Shown here piece after piece: positions 16,001-21,637 of a stretch of DNA of 21,637 nucleotides (position 1 is the first letter of the stretch; each line of letters begins with the position of its first letter). Source of the stretch: CAVPGH01 sp046726955 (GTDB taxonomy: Bacteria > Acidobacteriota > Vicinamibacteria > Fen-336). Below the pieces are notes generated by a model, which did no database searches, had not been told where the DNA came from, and worked only from the letters and a program-made list of their open reading frames with translations. The stretch covers positions 1 through 21,637 of the forward strand of contig JBKPBQ010000037.1 in assembly GCA_046726955.1 (NCBI GenBank), read 5' to 3'. A program made the translations under genes and the position numbers.

Positions 16001-16107
16001 TCGTGCTCGCCGGGCAGGCCGCGCGCTGTCGCCTCGACGCCGTAGAGCTCTCGCGCGAGGCGTGTGGCTTCGCCGTCCGGCACCGGCACGCGTCCCTGGA
16101 GCTCCAT
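13063..16107 (-). CDS. Trifunctional fusion: APH-type kinase, M23 metallopeptidase-like, class III PLP aminotransferase/phospho-lyase
   Basis: This 1014-residue protein has three domains. Residues about 10-320 form an aminoglycoside-phosphotransferase-like kinase: K52 and E64 for ATP, HGDANDWN (204-211) with D206 and N211, IDFGD (228-232). This group includes 5-hydroxylysine kinase. Residues about 430-545 are an M23/LytM-type domain with all expected zinc and catalytic residues: HLGMD (H441, D445), LYGHL (H496), HVH (H532, H534). Residues about 595-1012 are a class III PLP enzyme: SGTEAN (688-693), DEVQVGF (D824) and LGKPIGNG (Schiff-base K854). Human relatives of this part are ETNPPL and PHYKPL, ammonio-phospho-lyases acting on phosphoethanolamine and phosphohydroxylysine. 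Kinase plus lyase therefore suggests two consecutive steps. No signal peptide or membrane segment is seen, so it is probably cytosolic. Proteins of about 1000 residues with this domain order exist in other bacteria as I recall; the M23 role is unexplained. Confidence 0.92.
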   Translation of the reverse strand: MELQGRVPVPDGEATRLARELYGVEATARGLPGEHDENFQLAASDGRQLVLKVMHPARERSLMELQCAALRHLARTAPDLVLPRVVETLGGRDVSVVPSPQSDRIVWLLTFVPGTPLAEARPHTPELLSGVGRLVGRLSAGLAGFSHPGADRDLVWDLARAGWIRGHEGAIGDGERRALVVRALEEFDREVGPRLAGLRHSVIHGDANDWNVLVAVMRAQGHEAVSVIDFGDMHQGVTVAEPAVAAAYALLGEPDPLAAVCAMVSGYHAVFPLLEDELALVWPLVKARLAVSVTLSAERKDQADDPYVTVSEAPAWEAFERLDRVPSRLAHSALRSACGFEPVPGGARRTDRIRSLGRGAAKVLDVDLERALVFDLGVGGRFLGADPAAAETRPLTAAIFGALERAEASVGVGRYDEARGLYDAELFGASANPTDERRTIHLGMDLFAPTGSAVRAPLDGVVHLRTNNTARQDYGPLVVLRHDADGEPPFFTLYGHLSEDTLPALSVGQRIARGEPFARIGAPPSNGDWPPHVHFQIVLDLLGLDADYPGVARASEREVWKALSPDPNLLVGIPEWRFPPAERSPEPLRAARRDRLGPNLSLSYRRPLKIVRGWRQYLYDDTGRAYLDCYNNVPLVGHSHPRVVRAAQEQLALLNTNTRYLHENVVRYAERLTALLPAPLRVAFFVNSGTEANELALRLARVYTRRDDVIVLEHAYHGHSQGTVDLSPYKFDGPGGRGRKDFVHVAPLADDYRGRYRRGDPEAGRKYAAHVGEVVGGIRARGRGLAAFLAESLPSVGGQIVFPPGYLEEAYAHVRRAGGVCIADEVQVGFARLGTHFWGFETQGVVPDIVVLGKPIGNGFPLGAVVTTRAIADAFANGMEFFSTFGGNPVACAAGLAVLDVLEDERLQERALRVGRHFLVGLRDLQERHPLVGDVRGSGLFLGVELVRDRESREPATEEASYVVNRLRERGILTGTDGPHENVLKLRPPLIISESDADLFVRTLDDVLGEDPIV

Positions 16108-16117
16108 GACCAGGGAC

Positions 16118-16147
16118 TGTATACGACGGCGAGGGCTAGGCGGTCAC
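16118..16147 (-). promoter_or_regulatory. Possible internal promoter before the trifunctional gene
   Basis: On the minus strand GTGACC (16147-16142) and TATACA (16123-16118) are 18 nt apart, each matching four of six consensus bases. The -10-like box ends ten nt before the ATG at 16107, and no Shine-Dalgarno is visible in the 36-bp gap. If real, it would let the fusion gene be expressed separately from the upstream permease as a near-leaderless message. Confidence 0.25.
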
Positions 16148-18597
16148 TCGGTGCGGAGCGCCTGCATCACGTCCACGCGGGCGGCGCGGGCGGCGGGCAG
16201 GACGGAAGCGACGACGGCGGCGGTGAGAAGGACGAACGCGGAGCCGAGCAGGGGAACGACGCCCGGCAGCCGGATCTCCTGCAGATAGCCGCCGGCGATC
16301 CGGGCGAGCACGAAGCCGACGACGATGCCGACCACGATCCCGACCGTGGCCATCGTCACCCCCTCGCGGAGCACGGTGCCGAGGAGCTGCCGCGGCTCGG
16401 AGCCGATCGCGAGGCGGACGCCGAACTCGCGCGTGCGCGCGCTAACGGAGAAGGCGAGCACTCCCGCGACGCCCACCACCGCGATGGCGAGGGCGACGCC
16501 GGCGAACCCGCCGAAGACGACCGCGTTCAGCCGATCCGGGGTCAGGACCTCGGCCCTCACGTCGGCCAGCGTCGCCGCGTGCTCGATGGGCTGGTCACCG
16601 GACAGGTCGCGGATGACCCGCGTGATCGGCGTGACGAGCGTGTAGGGATCGACACTCGCGTGGACGAACAGCCGGCCGCTCCAGATCTCGACCTGCTCGA
16701 ACGGGTGGTAGACGGTGATCGCCTCGCCGGGCACCACGTTCTCGTCGTCCACGTCGCCCACGATGCCCACGATGCGCCGCGGGCCCTTGTCGACCTCGAT
16801 GAACTCCATCACTGGATCCGTCCAGCGCAGGTGGCGGTTGACCGCGTCCTGGTTCGGGAACATGCGCTTGGCCAGGCTCTGGCTCACGATGACGACCTTC
16901 TCGGAGTCCTTCCGGTCGGACTCGTCGAAGTCGCGCCCGGCGAGGAGCGGCACGCCGAGCGCAGAGAAGAATCCCGGCGACACCGTGCGGAAGCGCCCGT
17001 GGGGATCGTCCTCCCCGGGGCCGAGCTGGTAGCCCTCGACCGTGAACTGGAAGCCGGGGCCGAAGGCGCCGGCGTCGCGCCAGGGCACGAGCGTGCCCAG
17101 GGCCACCCGGTCGACGCCGGGCAGCGCGCCGATGCGCCGGATGACCTCCTTGTAGAAGTCGGGGATCTGGTCCGGGCTGCGGCCGTACTTCATGACGGGC
17201 ACGTTCAGGGCGAGGACGCGGTGGACGTCGAGGCCGGTCTCCGTCGCCTGGAGGGCGAGGAGGGCCTTGATCAGCATGCTCGCCCCCACGAGCAGGACGA
17301 AGGAGGCAGCGATCTGGGTGACGGCGAACGCCTGCAGCCGCCGGCTCGTGCTACCCGTGATGCGCAGGCTGCCGCTCGCGAGGCCGAGGCCGTGCGCGGC
17401 GTCCGCCGAGGGCAGCCGAGGCACGAACGCGAGGGCCACCGCGGCGAGCACGGCGAGGAGGGCCGCGGCCCAGAGGAGGGTCGCGTCCACCGTCAGGTCC
17501 AGCGCGCGCACGGAGAAGCGCGACGCGTAGCGCGCGAGGACGGCGACCATCGGCCGCGCGCTCAGCACTCCGAGGAGCGCTCCCCCGCCGGCCAGCAGCA
17601 GGCTCTCGGCGAGGAGGGTTCGGCGGAGCGCGCTGGCGCTCGCTCCCAGGGCGGCCCGGACCGCGAGCTCACCCTCGCGCCGGACCGCCCGCGCCAGCAC
17701 GAGGTTCGCGACGTTCGAGCAGGCGATCACGAACACGAGGACGGACGCGGCCAGGAGCACGAGGAGCACGGTGCGGGCCTTGGAGGTGATCTGGTCGCGG
17801 AGCAGCCGGGCCTCGATGTCGAAGCGCGCGTTCGGCGGGTAGGCCTCGGGGTGCTCCTTCAGCATGCCCGCGTGCACGGACCGCAGCTCCGCGCGCGCGG
17901 CCTCGATGTCCTGGCCGGGGGCGAGGCGGCCGAAGAGCTCGGTCATCCGGTGCACGCGCCCGGTGACCATCGTGGCCGACAGGTGGTGCGGGCTCGTGAC
18001 CACGTTGGCGATGATCTCGGTCTCGGCCGGGTACGGCACCGAGGGCTCGAGGACACCGATCACCGTCGCCGAACGCGAGCCCAGCCGCACGACCTTTCCG
18101 ATCACCGACGGGTCGCTCTTGAGGACCGTCGTCCAGAACCGGTAGGTGAGGACAACGGCGCCCGCGGCATTCGGCCCGTCGTCGTCGGGGCCCAGGAGGC
18201 GGCCGAGCACGGGCCGCAGGCCCATCACCTCGAAATACGTTCCCCCGACGACTCCCGACCGGACCTCGCGCGGCTCGCCGAGACCCACCATCGTGAACGG
18301 GATCGTCGAGAAGTCGCCGAACGCGGTCACCGTGCGCACCCGGTCGCGCAGGTCCTGGATCTCGGGCACGGAGAAGGTCGCGTTCTCGGCCCCGATGCCC
18401 CGGGCGGTCTGGCGGATGTAGATGAGGCGGTCCTCGTCGCGGTTGGCAAGCGGTTTCAGGAGGACCCCGCTGACCAGCGTGAAGATGGCCGCGTTGGCCC
18501 CGATCCCCAGGGCCAGGGTCAGCACGACCGTGAGGGTGAGCCCCTTCGCGCGGGCCAGCGACCGGGCTGCGAACTTCAAGTCCTGCCAGAAGGCCAT
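16144..18597 (-). CDS. ADOP-type FtsX/MacB-like ABC transporter permease
   Basis: This 817-residue membrane protein has two FtsX-like halves. Hydrophobic segments lie at about 20-45, 276-299, 326-347, 372-393, 423-447, 693-716, 745-767 and 780-801. Large MacB-type periplasmic domains fill 50-270 and 450-690. The conserved cytosolic-loop signatures are present twice: VRREGELAVRAALGAS (305-320) and RTREFGVRLAIGS (721-733). It begins DLKFAARSLARAKGLT, typical of acidobacterial duplicated orphan permeases. No ATPase gene is adjacent, which is usual for ADOPs; the PadR-type regulator often found next to them is absent here. GAGGTG just before the ATG supports the start. It is the first gene of the five-gene minus-strand run. 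Likely role: mechanotransmission or export of a peptide, lipid or antimicrobial; substrate unknown. Confidence 0.93.
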   Translation of the reverse strand: MAFWQDLKFAARSLARAKGLTLTVVLTLALGIGANAAIFTLVSGVLLKPLANRDEDRLIYIRQTARGIGAENATFSVPEIQDLRDRVRTVTAFGDFSTIPFTMVGLGEPREVRSGVVGGTYFEVMGLRPVLGRLLGPDDDGPNAAGAVVLTYRFWTTVLKSDPSVIGKVVRLGSRSATVIGVLEPSVPYPAETEIIANVVTSPHHLSATMVTGRVHRMTELFGRLAPGQDIEAARAELRSVHAGMLKEHPEAYPPNARFDIEARLLRDQITSKARTVLLVLLAASVLVFVIACSNVANLVLARAVRREGELAVRAALGASASALRRTLLAESLLLAGGGALLGVLSARPMVAVLARYASRFSVRALDLTVDATLLWAAALLAVLAAVALAFVPRLPSADAAHGLGLASGSLRITGSTSRRLQAFAVTQIAASFVLLVGASMLIKALLALQATETGLDVHRVLALNVPVMKYGRSPDQIPDFYKEVIRRIGALPGVDRVALGTLVPWRDAGAFGPGFQFTVEGYQLGPGEDDPHGRFRTVSPGFFSALGVPLLAGRDFDESDRKDSEKVVIVSQSLAKRMFPNQDAVNRHLRWTDPVMEFIEVDKGPRRIVGIVGDVDDENVVPGEAITVYHPFEQVEIWSGRLFVHASVDPYTLVTPITRVIRDLSGDQPIEHAATLADVRAEVLTPDRLNAVVFGGFAGVALAIAVVGVAGVLAFSVSARTREFGVRLAIGSEPRQLLGTVLREGVTMATVGIVVGIVVGFVLARIAGGYLQEIRLPGVVPLLGSAFVLLTAAVVASVLPAARAARVDVMQALRTE

Positions 18598-18795
18598 CTC
18601 CCACCTCTACCATTACGTCGATGGACAATGCCCCGAAACGACACTCGTCGCCGTATTTTTACAGCCGGAGCCGCGGCCGGGGTCGCCGTGCATGGGGAGT
18701 CCCTGGTCTAGACGATGGCGAATGCGTCGTTGTTCGCCGACAGGCTGGGCGAGTAAGCTCGCGAGGCGGACGTTCCCCGCCGTGAGGAAAATTGA
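18598..18795. promoter_or_regulatory. Divergent intergenic region, permease versus NIPSNAP/SnoaL gene
   Basis: This 198-bp gap, the longest in the window, must hold promoters for both directions. On the plus strand TTGTTC (18730-18735) and TAAGCT (18754-18759), 18 nt apart, form a weak sigma70-like pair about 37 nt before the ATG at 18796; GAGGAAA (18784-18790) is the ribosome-binding site. The TAAG of the -10 box is the loop of a small inverted repeat GCGAG/CTCGC (18749-18762). Toward the permease, GAGGTG (18607-18602) is a good Shine-Dalgarno, but no convincing promoter was found. No small gene is supported here. Confidence 0.5.
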
Positions 18796-19593
18796 ATGCG
18801 CCAAGGTTCTTTCGCGCGCGGTCCTCTTTTCGCCGTGGCCCTCGTCCTCGCGGGAGCTTCGAGCGGAAGGCCAGACCCGGTCCTGGAGATCCGCTGCTAC
18901 AACCTGAAGCCGGGCACACGCGCCGCCTTCCACGAGGTGGCCGAGCGAGAGGCCCTGCCCCTCCTCGCCCGCTTCGGGATCGACGTGGTGGCCCACGGCC
19001 CGTCAGACCACGATCAGGACTCGTACTACCTGATGCGGGCCTTTCCGAGCCTGGAGGATCGCCAGCGAGCCGAGGACCGGTTCTACGGCAGCCATGAGTG
19101 GAAGACCGGGCCGCGCGCGGCGGTCCTTGCCGCGATCGACAGCTACACGACGGTCGTCGTCGCGACGGACGAGGCGACGATCGCCGCCCTCCGGCGAACG
19201 AGCCGGAAGGAGGATCCGATGAGCAATCCTGTCGCCTCCCCCGCGGACATGACGGCGCTCCTCGCCCTCAACCTGGACTACATCCGGTCGGTCCAGGCGG
19301 GCGACGTGAAGAGATTCGGCGATATCCTGGCCGACGACTTCCTGTGCTCGCTTCCCGACGGCTCTCTCCTCGACCGCGCGGCATTCCTCGACCGCACGGC
19401 CCAGCCGGTCACCATCAAGGGCCTCGAGGCGCACGACGTGAAGGTCCGGCTGATGGGCGACGTGGCGATCGTTCACGGGCGGACGACCTACACGGGTCCG
19501 GACGGCCGAGCGGGATCCGGCCGCTACACCGACGTCTGGGCCCGGCGCAACGGAGCCTGGCTCGCGGTCGCGGCCCACGTCACGCGGAATTGA
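18796..19593 (+). CDS. NIPSNAP domain fused to SnoaL-like (DUF4440) domain, exported
   Basis: This 265-residue protein has two small alpha+beta domains. A short hydrophobic leader after MRQGSFARG (residues 1-26) resembles a signal peptide. Residues about 29-125 match NIPSNAP (dimeric ferredoxin-like fold): VLEIRCYNLKPGT (29-41), then a F-x-x-E-x-L-P-L-type helix, and YYLMRAFPSLEDR. Residues about 146-265 match a SnoaL/DUF4440 NTF2-like fold: LALNLDYIRSVQAGDVKRF, DDFLCSLPDGS, VHGRTTYT and a final strand DVWARRNGAWLAVAAHVTR. Proteins of these families bind small hydrophobic ligands or act as mono-oxygenase- or isomerase-like enzymes; nothing defines the activity here. An in-frame ATG at 19219, behind a strong Shine-Dalgarno, could start the second domain separately. 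It is divergent from the ADOP permease and convergent with the propeller gene. Confidence 0.82.
   Translation: MRQGSFARGPLFAVALVLAGASSGRPDPVLEIRCYNLKPGTRAAFHEVAEREALPLLARFGIDVVAHGPSDHDQDSYYLMRAFPSLEDRQRAEDRFYGSHEWKTGPRAAVLAAIDSYTTVVVATDEATIAALRRTSRKEDPMSNPVASPADMTALLALNLDYIRSVQAGDVKRFGDILADDFLCSLPDGSLLDRAAFLDRTAQPVTIKGLEAHDVKVRLMGDVAIVHGRTTYTGPDGRAGSGRYTDVWARRNGAWLAVAAHVTRN
19207..19221 (+). promoter_or_regulatory. Internal Shine-Dalgarno and ATG at the domain boundary
   Basis: AAGGAGG (19207-19213), the best Shine-Dalgarno in the window, lies five nt before an in-frame ATG (19219, Met142). This is exactly at the linker between the NIPSNAP and SnoaL-like domains. Initiation here would give a 124-residue SnoaL-like protein without a signal peptide. 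Confidence 0.5.
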
Positions 19594-19609
19594 GCCTCGC
19601 TTCCGAGGC
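19594..19609. terminator. Hairpin between convergent genes, possible terminator
   Basis: GCCTCG (19594-19599) and CGAGGC (19604-19609) form a perfect 6-bp stem with a CTTC loop, starting right after the stop of the NIPSNAP/SnoaL gene. There is no T-run after it, so intrinsic termination is uncertain. Confidence 0.35.
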
Positions 19610-19622
19610 CGGCGCGGTCGTA

Positions 19623-19648
19623 CGTCCGGTCAGGGTGTCGACCGGACG
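19623..19648. terminator. 9-bp inverted repeat spanning the propeller gene's stop codon
   Basis: CGTCCGGTC (19623-19631) and GACCGGACG (19640-19648) are perfectly complementary around an 8-nt loop. On the minus strand this stem covers the last codons and stop (19632-19630) of the propeller gene. It is GC-rich and strong but lacks a T-run, so it may act as a 3'-end stabiliser or as a terminator for either convergent gene. Confidence 0.4.
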
Positions 19649-21336
19649 CTCTCGAACACGATCGTGTCGGGGCTGGCGAGGTCGGTGAGCCGGGCGAGCT
19701 CCTTGCCGCTCGCGCCGTCGAGCACCAGGACAGCCTGCTTCGCGAGCGCGACCGCGACCGAGCGGTCCTGGGAGAAGAACAGCCCGCGCAGGTCGGGCAG
19801 CGAGATCTCACCGGCCTTGGCGTTCTTCTCGAGGTCGATGAGCCGCAGCTCCGAGCCCGAGACCTCGAACAGGAACCGGCCCCCGCTGAGGGGCTCGAGC
19901 GCGTACCCGCCACCGCCGATCGTTCCCTGGGATTTGCCGGTCGCGGTGTCGACCACCGTCACGTCCTTCGTCTGGCTGTTGATGGCATACGCGTAGCGCC
20001 CGTCGGGCCGCACCGCGAGCATCTTCGGCATCGTGTAGGTCCACGGCGCGTAGCCAGAGGCCAGAAATCCCGCCATGCCGAACATTCCGCCCATCATGTT
20101 GCCGAAGAGCTTCTTGCCGCCGCTGCCGGTCTTCGTCGCCCCGATGGCCTGCTTCGTCTCCAGGTCGAGCACGGCCACCTTGTGCGCGATCCCGTAGTGG
20201 GCGCACGCCCGCTTGCCGTCGGGGCTGACCTGGAACTCGGTGGGCTGGTCGCCGTCGCCCACCAGTCCCTCGCCCCCCCGCGCCAGCGGGATCGTTCCCA
20301 CGGCCGCGAGCGCGACCGGATCCACGAGCGTCACCGCCTTCTCGCCCACGACGTAGACGACGTCCTGCTGCCGGACCAGCAGCTTGGGGTGCGCGGCCAC
20401 CTTGAGCGTCGCCGCCAAGGCTTCGCCGCGAACGACTCGGAGCTCGCCTTCGGCGGCGCCGGGCGGGCCCTCAGCGGGCACGAACACCTGTCCGCCCACC
20501 TCGTCCTGGTAGAGGCCGATCGGACCACGACCCGCGTCCAGGCTCGGCGCGAGGGCGCCGCGCGCGAGCGAGGCGACCTGCAGGGAGCCGTTCCTGTTCT
20601 TCTGCGAGTCCTTGTCCGGCTTGCCGGGGTCCAGGAGATAGAAGTGCTCGCCGTCGGTGTACAGCGTCTCCCAGGTGCCCATGTCGATCGTCGCCCGGAT
20701 CGTCGGGCCGGACAGGTCCACGAGGTGGAGCCGCGACTGCGGATAGGGATACTTGCCGGTGCGCGGCAGCCCCTGGATGAGCGGGAGCGTCCCGCCGTCC
20801 TTGCTCGCGACGATCGGGACCGTCCCCGGCGCCAACGGGAGCCGGCCGCTCTCCTGGCCGGCAACGAGGTCGAGGTTCACGAGCTCGCGTCCCTGCGCCT
20901 CCGCGGGATTCTTCGCCTCGTAGCCGGGGCAGAGGATCGTGAGGCGATGGCCGTCGGGGCTGAAGTAGGCGGCGGCCGGATCGACGCCCGGCCCCAGCTC
21001 GACGCGCGCGATCGTCTTGAGCGCGACCGGGTCCACGATCGTCGCACTCGACTTGCCGGTCGCCTTGTAGCCGCGCTCGTGCTTGTCCTCTCCGGGACCG
21101 CGGTCGAGCACCACGAGGCGCGATCCGTCCGGGCTCTGGAGCAGTGCCGTCGGCATCCCTGGCAGCGACAGCGAGCCCGCGCGCACGCCCGAAGGCAGGT
21201 CGATCGCCACGAGCGTGTGGGCCGCCGAGTCGAGGACGAAGGCCCTGGCGGGCGGCTCGCCGAGGACGGGGCTCGGGGAGCCCGCAAGCACGAGGGCGAG
21301 AACGGAGAGCGCCGAACCGGTTCGCATGCTCCTCAT
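19630..21336 (-). CDS. Secreted YVTN/WD40-like beta-propeller protein
   Basis: This 568-residue protein has a signal peptide (MRSMRTGS, hydrophobic core, cleavage near residue 26). The rest is propeller-like, with blade motifs such as QSPDGSRLVVLD (67-78), FSPDGHRLTIL (125-135), VSPDGKRACAHY (370-381) and RPDGRYAYAINSQTKDVTVVD (443-463). The last is close to the YVTN repeat type. A Gly/Met-rich stretch near 405-425 interrupts the fold. I placed the start at ATG 21336: GAGGAG lies nine nt upstream and the signal peptide begins there. The frame stays open to 21588, but that extension is Arg/Ser/Pro-rich and overlaps the cupin gene in another frame. A second ATG at 21327 is possible. No catalytic motif is seen, so the function is unknown; binding or sensing at the cell surface is the usual role. 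Confidence 0.83.
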   Translation of the reverse strand: MRSMRTGSALSVLALVLAGSPSPVLGEPPARAFVLDSAAHTLVAIDLPSGVRAGSLSLPGMPTALLQSPDGSRLVVLDRGPGEDKHERGYKATGKSSATIVDPVALKTIARVELGPGVDPAAAYFSPDGHRLTILCPGYEAKNPAEAQGRELVNLDLVAGQESGRLPLAPGTVPIVASKDGGTLPLIQGLPRTGKYPYPQSRLHLVDLSGPTIRATIDMGTWETLYTDGEHFYLLDPGKPDKDSQKNRNGSLQVASLARGALAPSLDAGRGPIGLYQDEVGGQVFVPAEGPPGAAEGELRVVRGEALAATLKVAAHPKLLVRQQDVVYVVGEKAVTLVDPVALAAVGTIPLARGGEGLVGDGDQPTEFQVSPDGKRACAHYGIAHKVAVLDLETKQAIGATKTGSGGKKLFGNMMGGMFGMAGFLASGYAPWTYTMPKMLAVRPDGRYAYAINSQTKDVTVVDTATGKSQGTIGGGGYALEPLSGGRFLFEVSGSELRLIDLEKNAKAGEISLPDLRGLFFSQDRSVAVALAKQAVLVLDGASGKELARLTDLASPDTIVFESVRSTP

Positions 21337-21358
21337 GTCCAGGATCTCCTCACCGGGA

Positions 21359-21394
21359 GCGGGATTCCCGCGCTCGAGCGGGACCACGTCCCGC
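21359..21394. terminator. Tandem hairpins between cupin and propeller genes
   Basis: GCGGGA (21378-21383) pairs with TCCCGC (21389-21394) over a 5-nt loop, and GCGGG (21359-21363) pairs with CCCGC (21367-21371) over a 3-nt loop. The two units share the repeated sequence CGCGGGA...TCCCGCTC on the minus strand. They lie in the 70-bp gap downstream of the cupin stop and upstream of the propeller's Shine-Dalgarno. They could end cupin transcription or attenuate read-through into the propeller gene. No T-run follows. Confidence 0.35.
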
Positions 21395-21406
21395 GGTTGC
21401 GAAGAA

Positions 21407-21637
21407 CTAGACGGACGCGACCTGGCTTTTTCCGTCTGCCCGCGGGGTCGCGGAGTCGACCGCGACCTCCAGCAGATCCACGCCTTCCGGAGCCTCGAGC
21501 GCGTAGCCTCGGGCGGCGGGCACGACGAACGCGTCGCCGGCACCCAGCTGTTCGGAATCCCGGCCTTCGCAACGCAGGATGGCCGCACCGTCGAGGACGT
21601 ACGTGAAGACGAGCTCGCTGTGGTGGCGATGGAGGAC
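21407..21637 (-). CDS. Cupin-domain protein, C-terminal part (5' partial)
   Basis: The reverse strand is open from the window end to TAG at 21409-21407, giving 76 residues. The sequence reads HRHHSELVFTYVLDGAA near the visible N-terminus, which is cupin motif 1 (metal-binding His/His/Glu, then a strand ending in Gly), and then LGAGDAFVVPAARGYALEAP, which is cupin motif 2 (G-D-x-x-x-x-P). The His normally found four residues after that Pro is replaced (RGY), so the metal site may be incomplete. The final strand LLEVAV closes the barrel, and a short polar tail follows. Small cupins of this type are enzymes, sugar isomerases or sensors; the fragment does not say which. The start lies outside the window. 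Confidence 0.75.
   Translation of the reverse strand, partial: VLHRHHSELVFTYVLDGAAILRCEGRDSEQLGAGDAFVVPAARGYALEAPEGVDLLEVAVDSATPRADGKSQVASV

Noticed and set aside
18653..18661. T-run (TATTTTT) in the divergent gap as an intrinsic terminator
   Set aside because: No stem-loop precedes it on either strand and no gene ends nearby.
12826..18711. 843- and 1101-codon plus-strand frames opposite the fusion and permease genes
   Set aside because: Antisense reflections of well-supported genes; compositional bias only, ending in or crossing intergenic DNA.
21337..21588. 84-residue N-terminal extension of the propeller protein
   Set aside because: The stretch is Arg/Ser/Pro-rich, precedes a clear signal peptide, and overlaps the cupin reading frame; a Shine-Dalgarno supports the start at 21336.

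Overview
The window is about 21.6 kb of very GC-rich bacterial DNA, densely coded on both strands. Three things suggest an Acidobacteriota-like soil or environmental bacterium: an 817-residue orphan FtsX/MacB-type permease of the ADOP type (acidobacterial duplicated orphan permease), a Ser/Thr kinase fused to a TolB-like propeller, and several secreted TPR, propeller and amidohydrolase proteins. The phylum is inferred from gene content only. The first 11 bases equal the 3' end of the Nextera transposon mosaic end, so the window probably begins at a contig edge with leftover adapter. Twelve genes are supported, two of them cut by the window edges. No tRNA, rRNA, CRISPR array, insertion sequence or prophage was seen, and no stretch longer than 300 bases lacks a gene.

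Layout. 1-1338 (+): C-terminal part of a spermidine-synthase-like protein. 1364-4096 (-): membrane-anchored Ser/Thr kinase with a beta-propeller. 4239-5384 (+): secreted amidohydrolase of the amidohydrolase-2 type. 5335-7392 (-): alpha-galactosidase-like GH36 enzyme, overlapping the previous gene tail to tail. 7436-8371 and 8368-9192 (+): a translationally coupled aldolase (DapA/NanA family) and PfkB sugar kinase, transcribed away from the GH36 gene across a 43-bp gap. 18597 down to 9193 (-): a probable five-gene operon of ADOP permease, trifunctional kinase/M23/aminotransferase fusion, YtcJ-like lipoprotein amidohydrolase, TPR protein and GNAT acetyltransferase, with gaps of 36, 34, 54 and -4 nt. 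18796-19593 (+): NIPSNAP plus SnoaL-like fusion, divergent from the permease. 19630-21336 (-): secreted beta-propeller. 21407-21637 (-): C-terminal end of a cupin protein.

How the genes may work together. The GH36 enzyme, aldolase and sugar kinase form a plausible carbohydrate unit: glycoside hydrolysis outside the cytoplasm, then phosphorylation and retro-aldol cleavage of a sugar or sugar acid. The most striking protein is the 1014-residue fusion. It joins a hydroxylysine-kinase-like (APH) domain, an M23 metallopeptidase-like domain with all its metal ligands, and a class III PLP enzyme of the phospho-lyase/aminotransferase type. The kinase and PLP parts fit consecutive steps on an amino alcohol such as 5-hydroxylysine or ethanolamine; the role of the central M23 domain is unexplained. 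Several promoter-like sequences lie so close to start codons that leaderless transcripts are likely for some genes.
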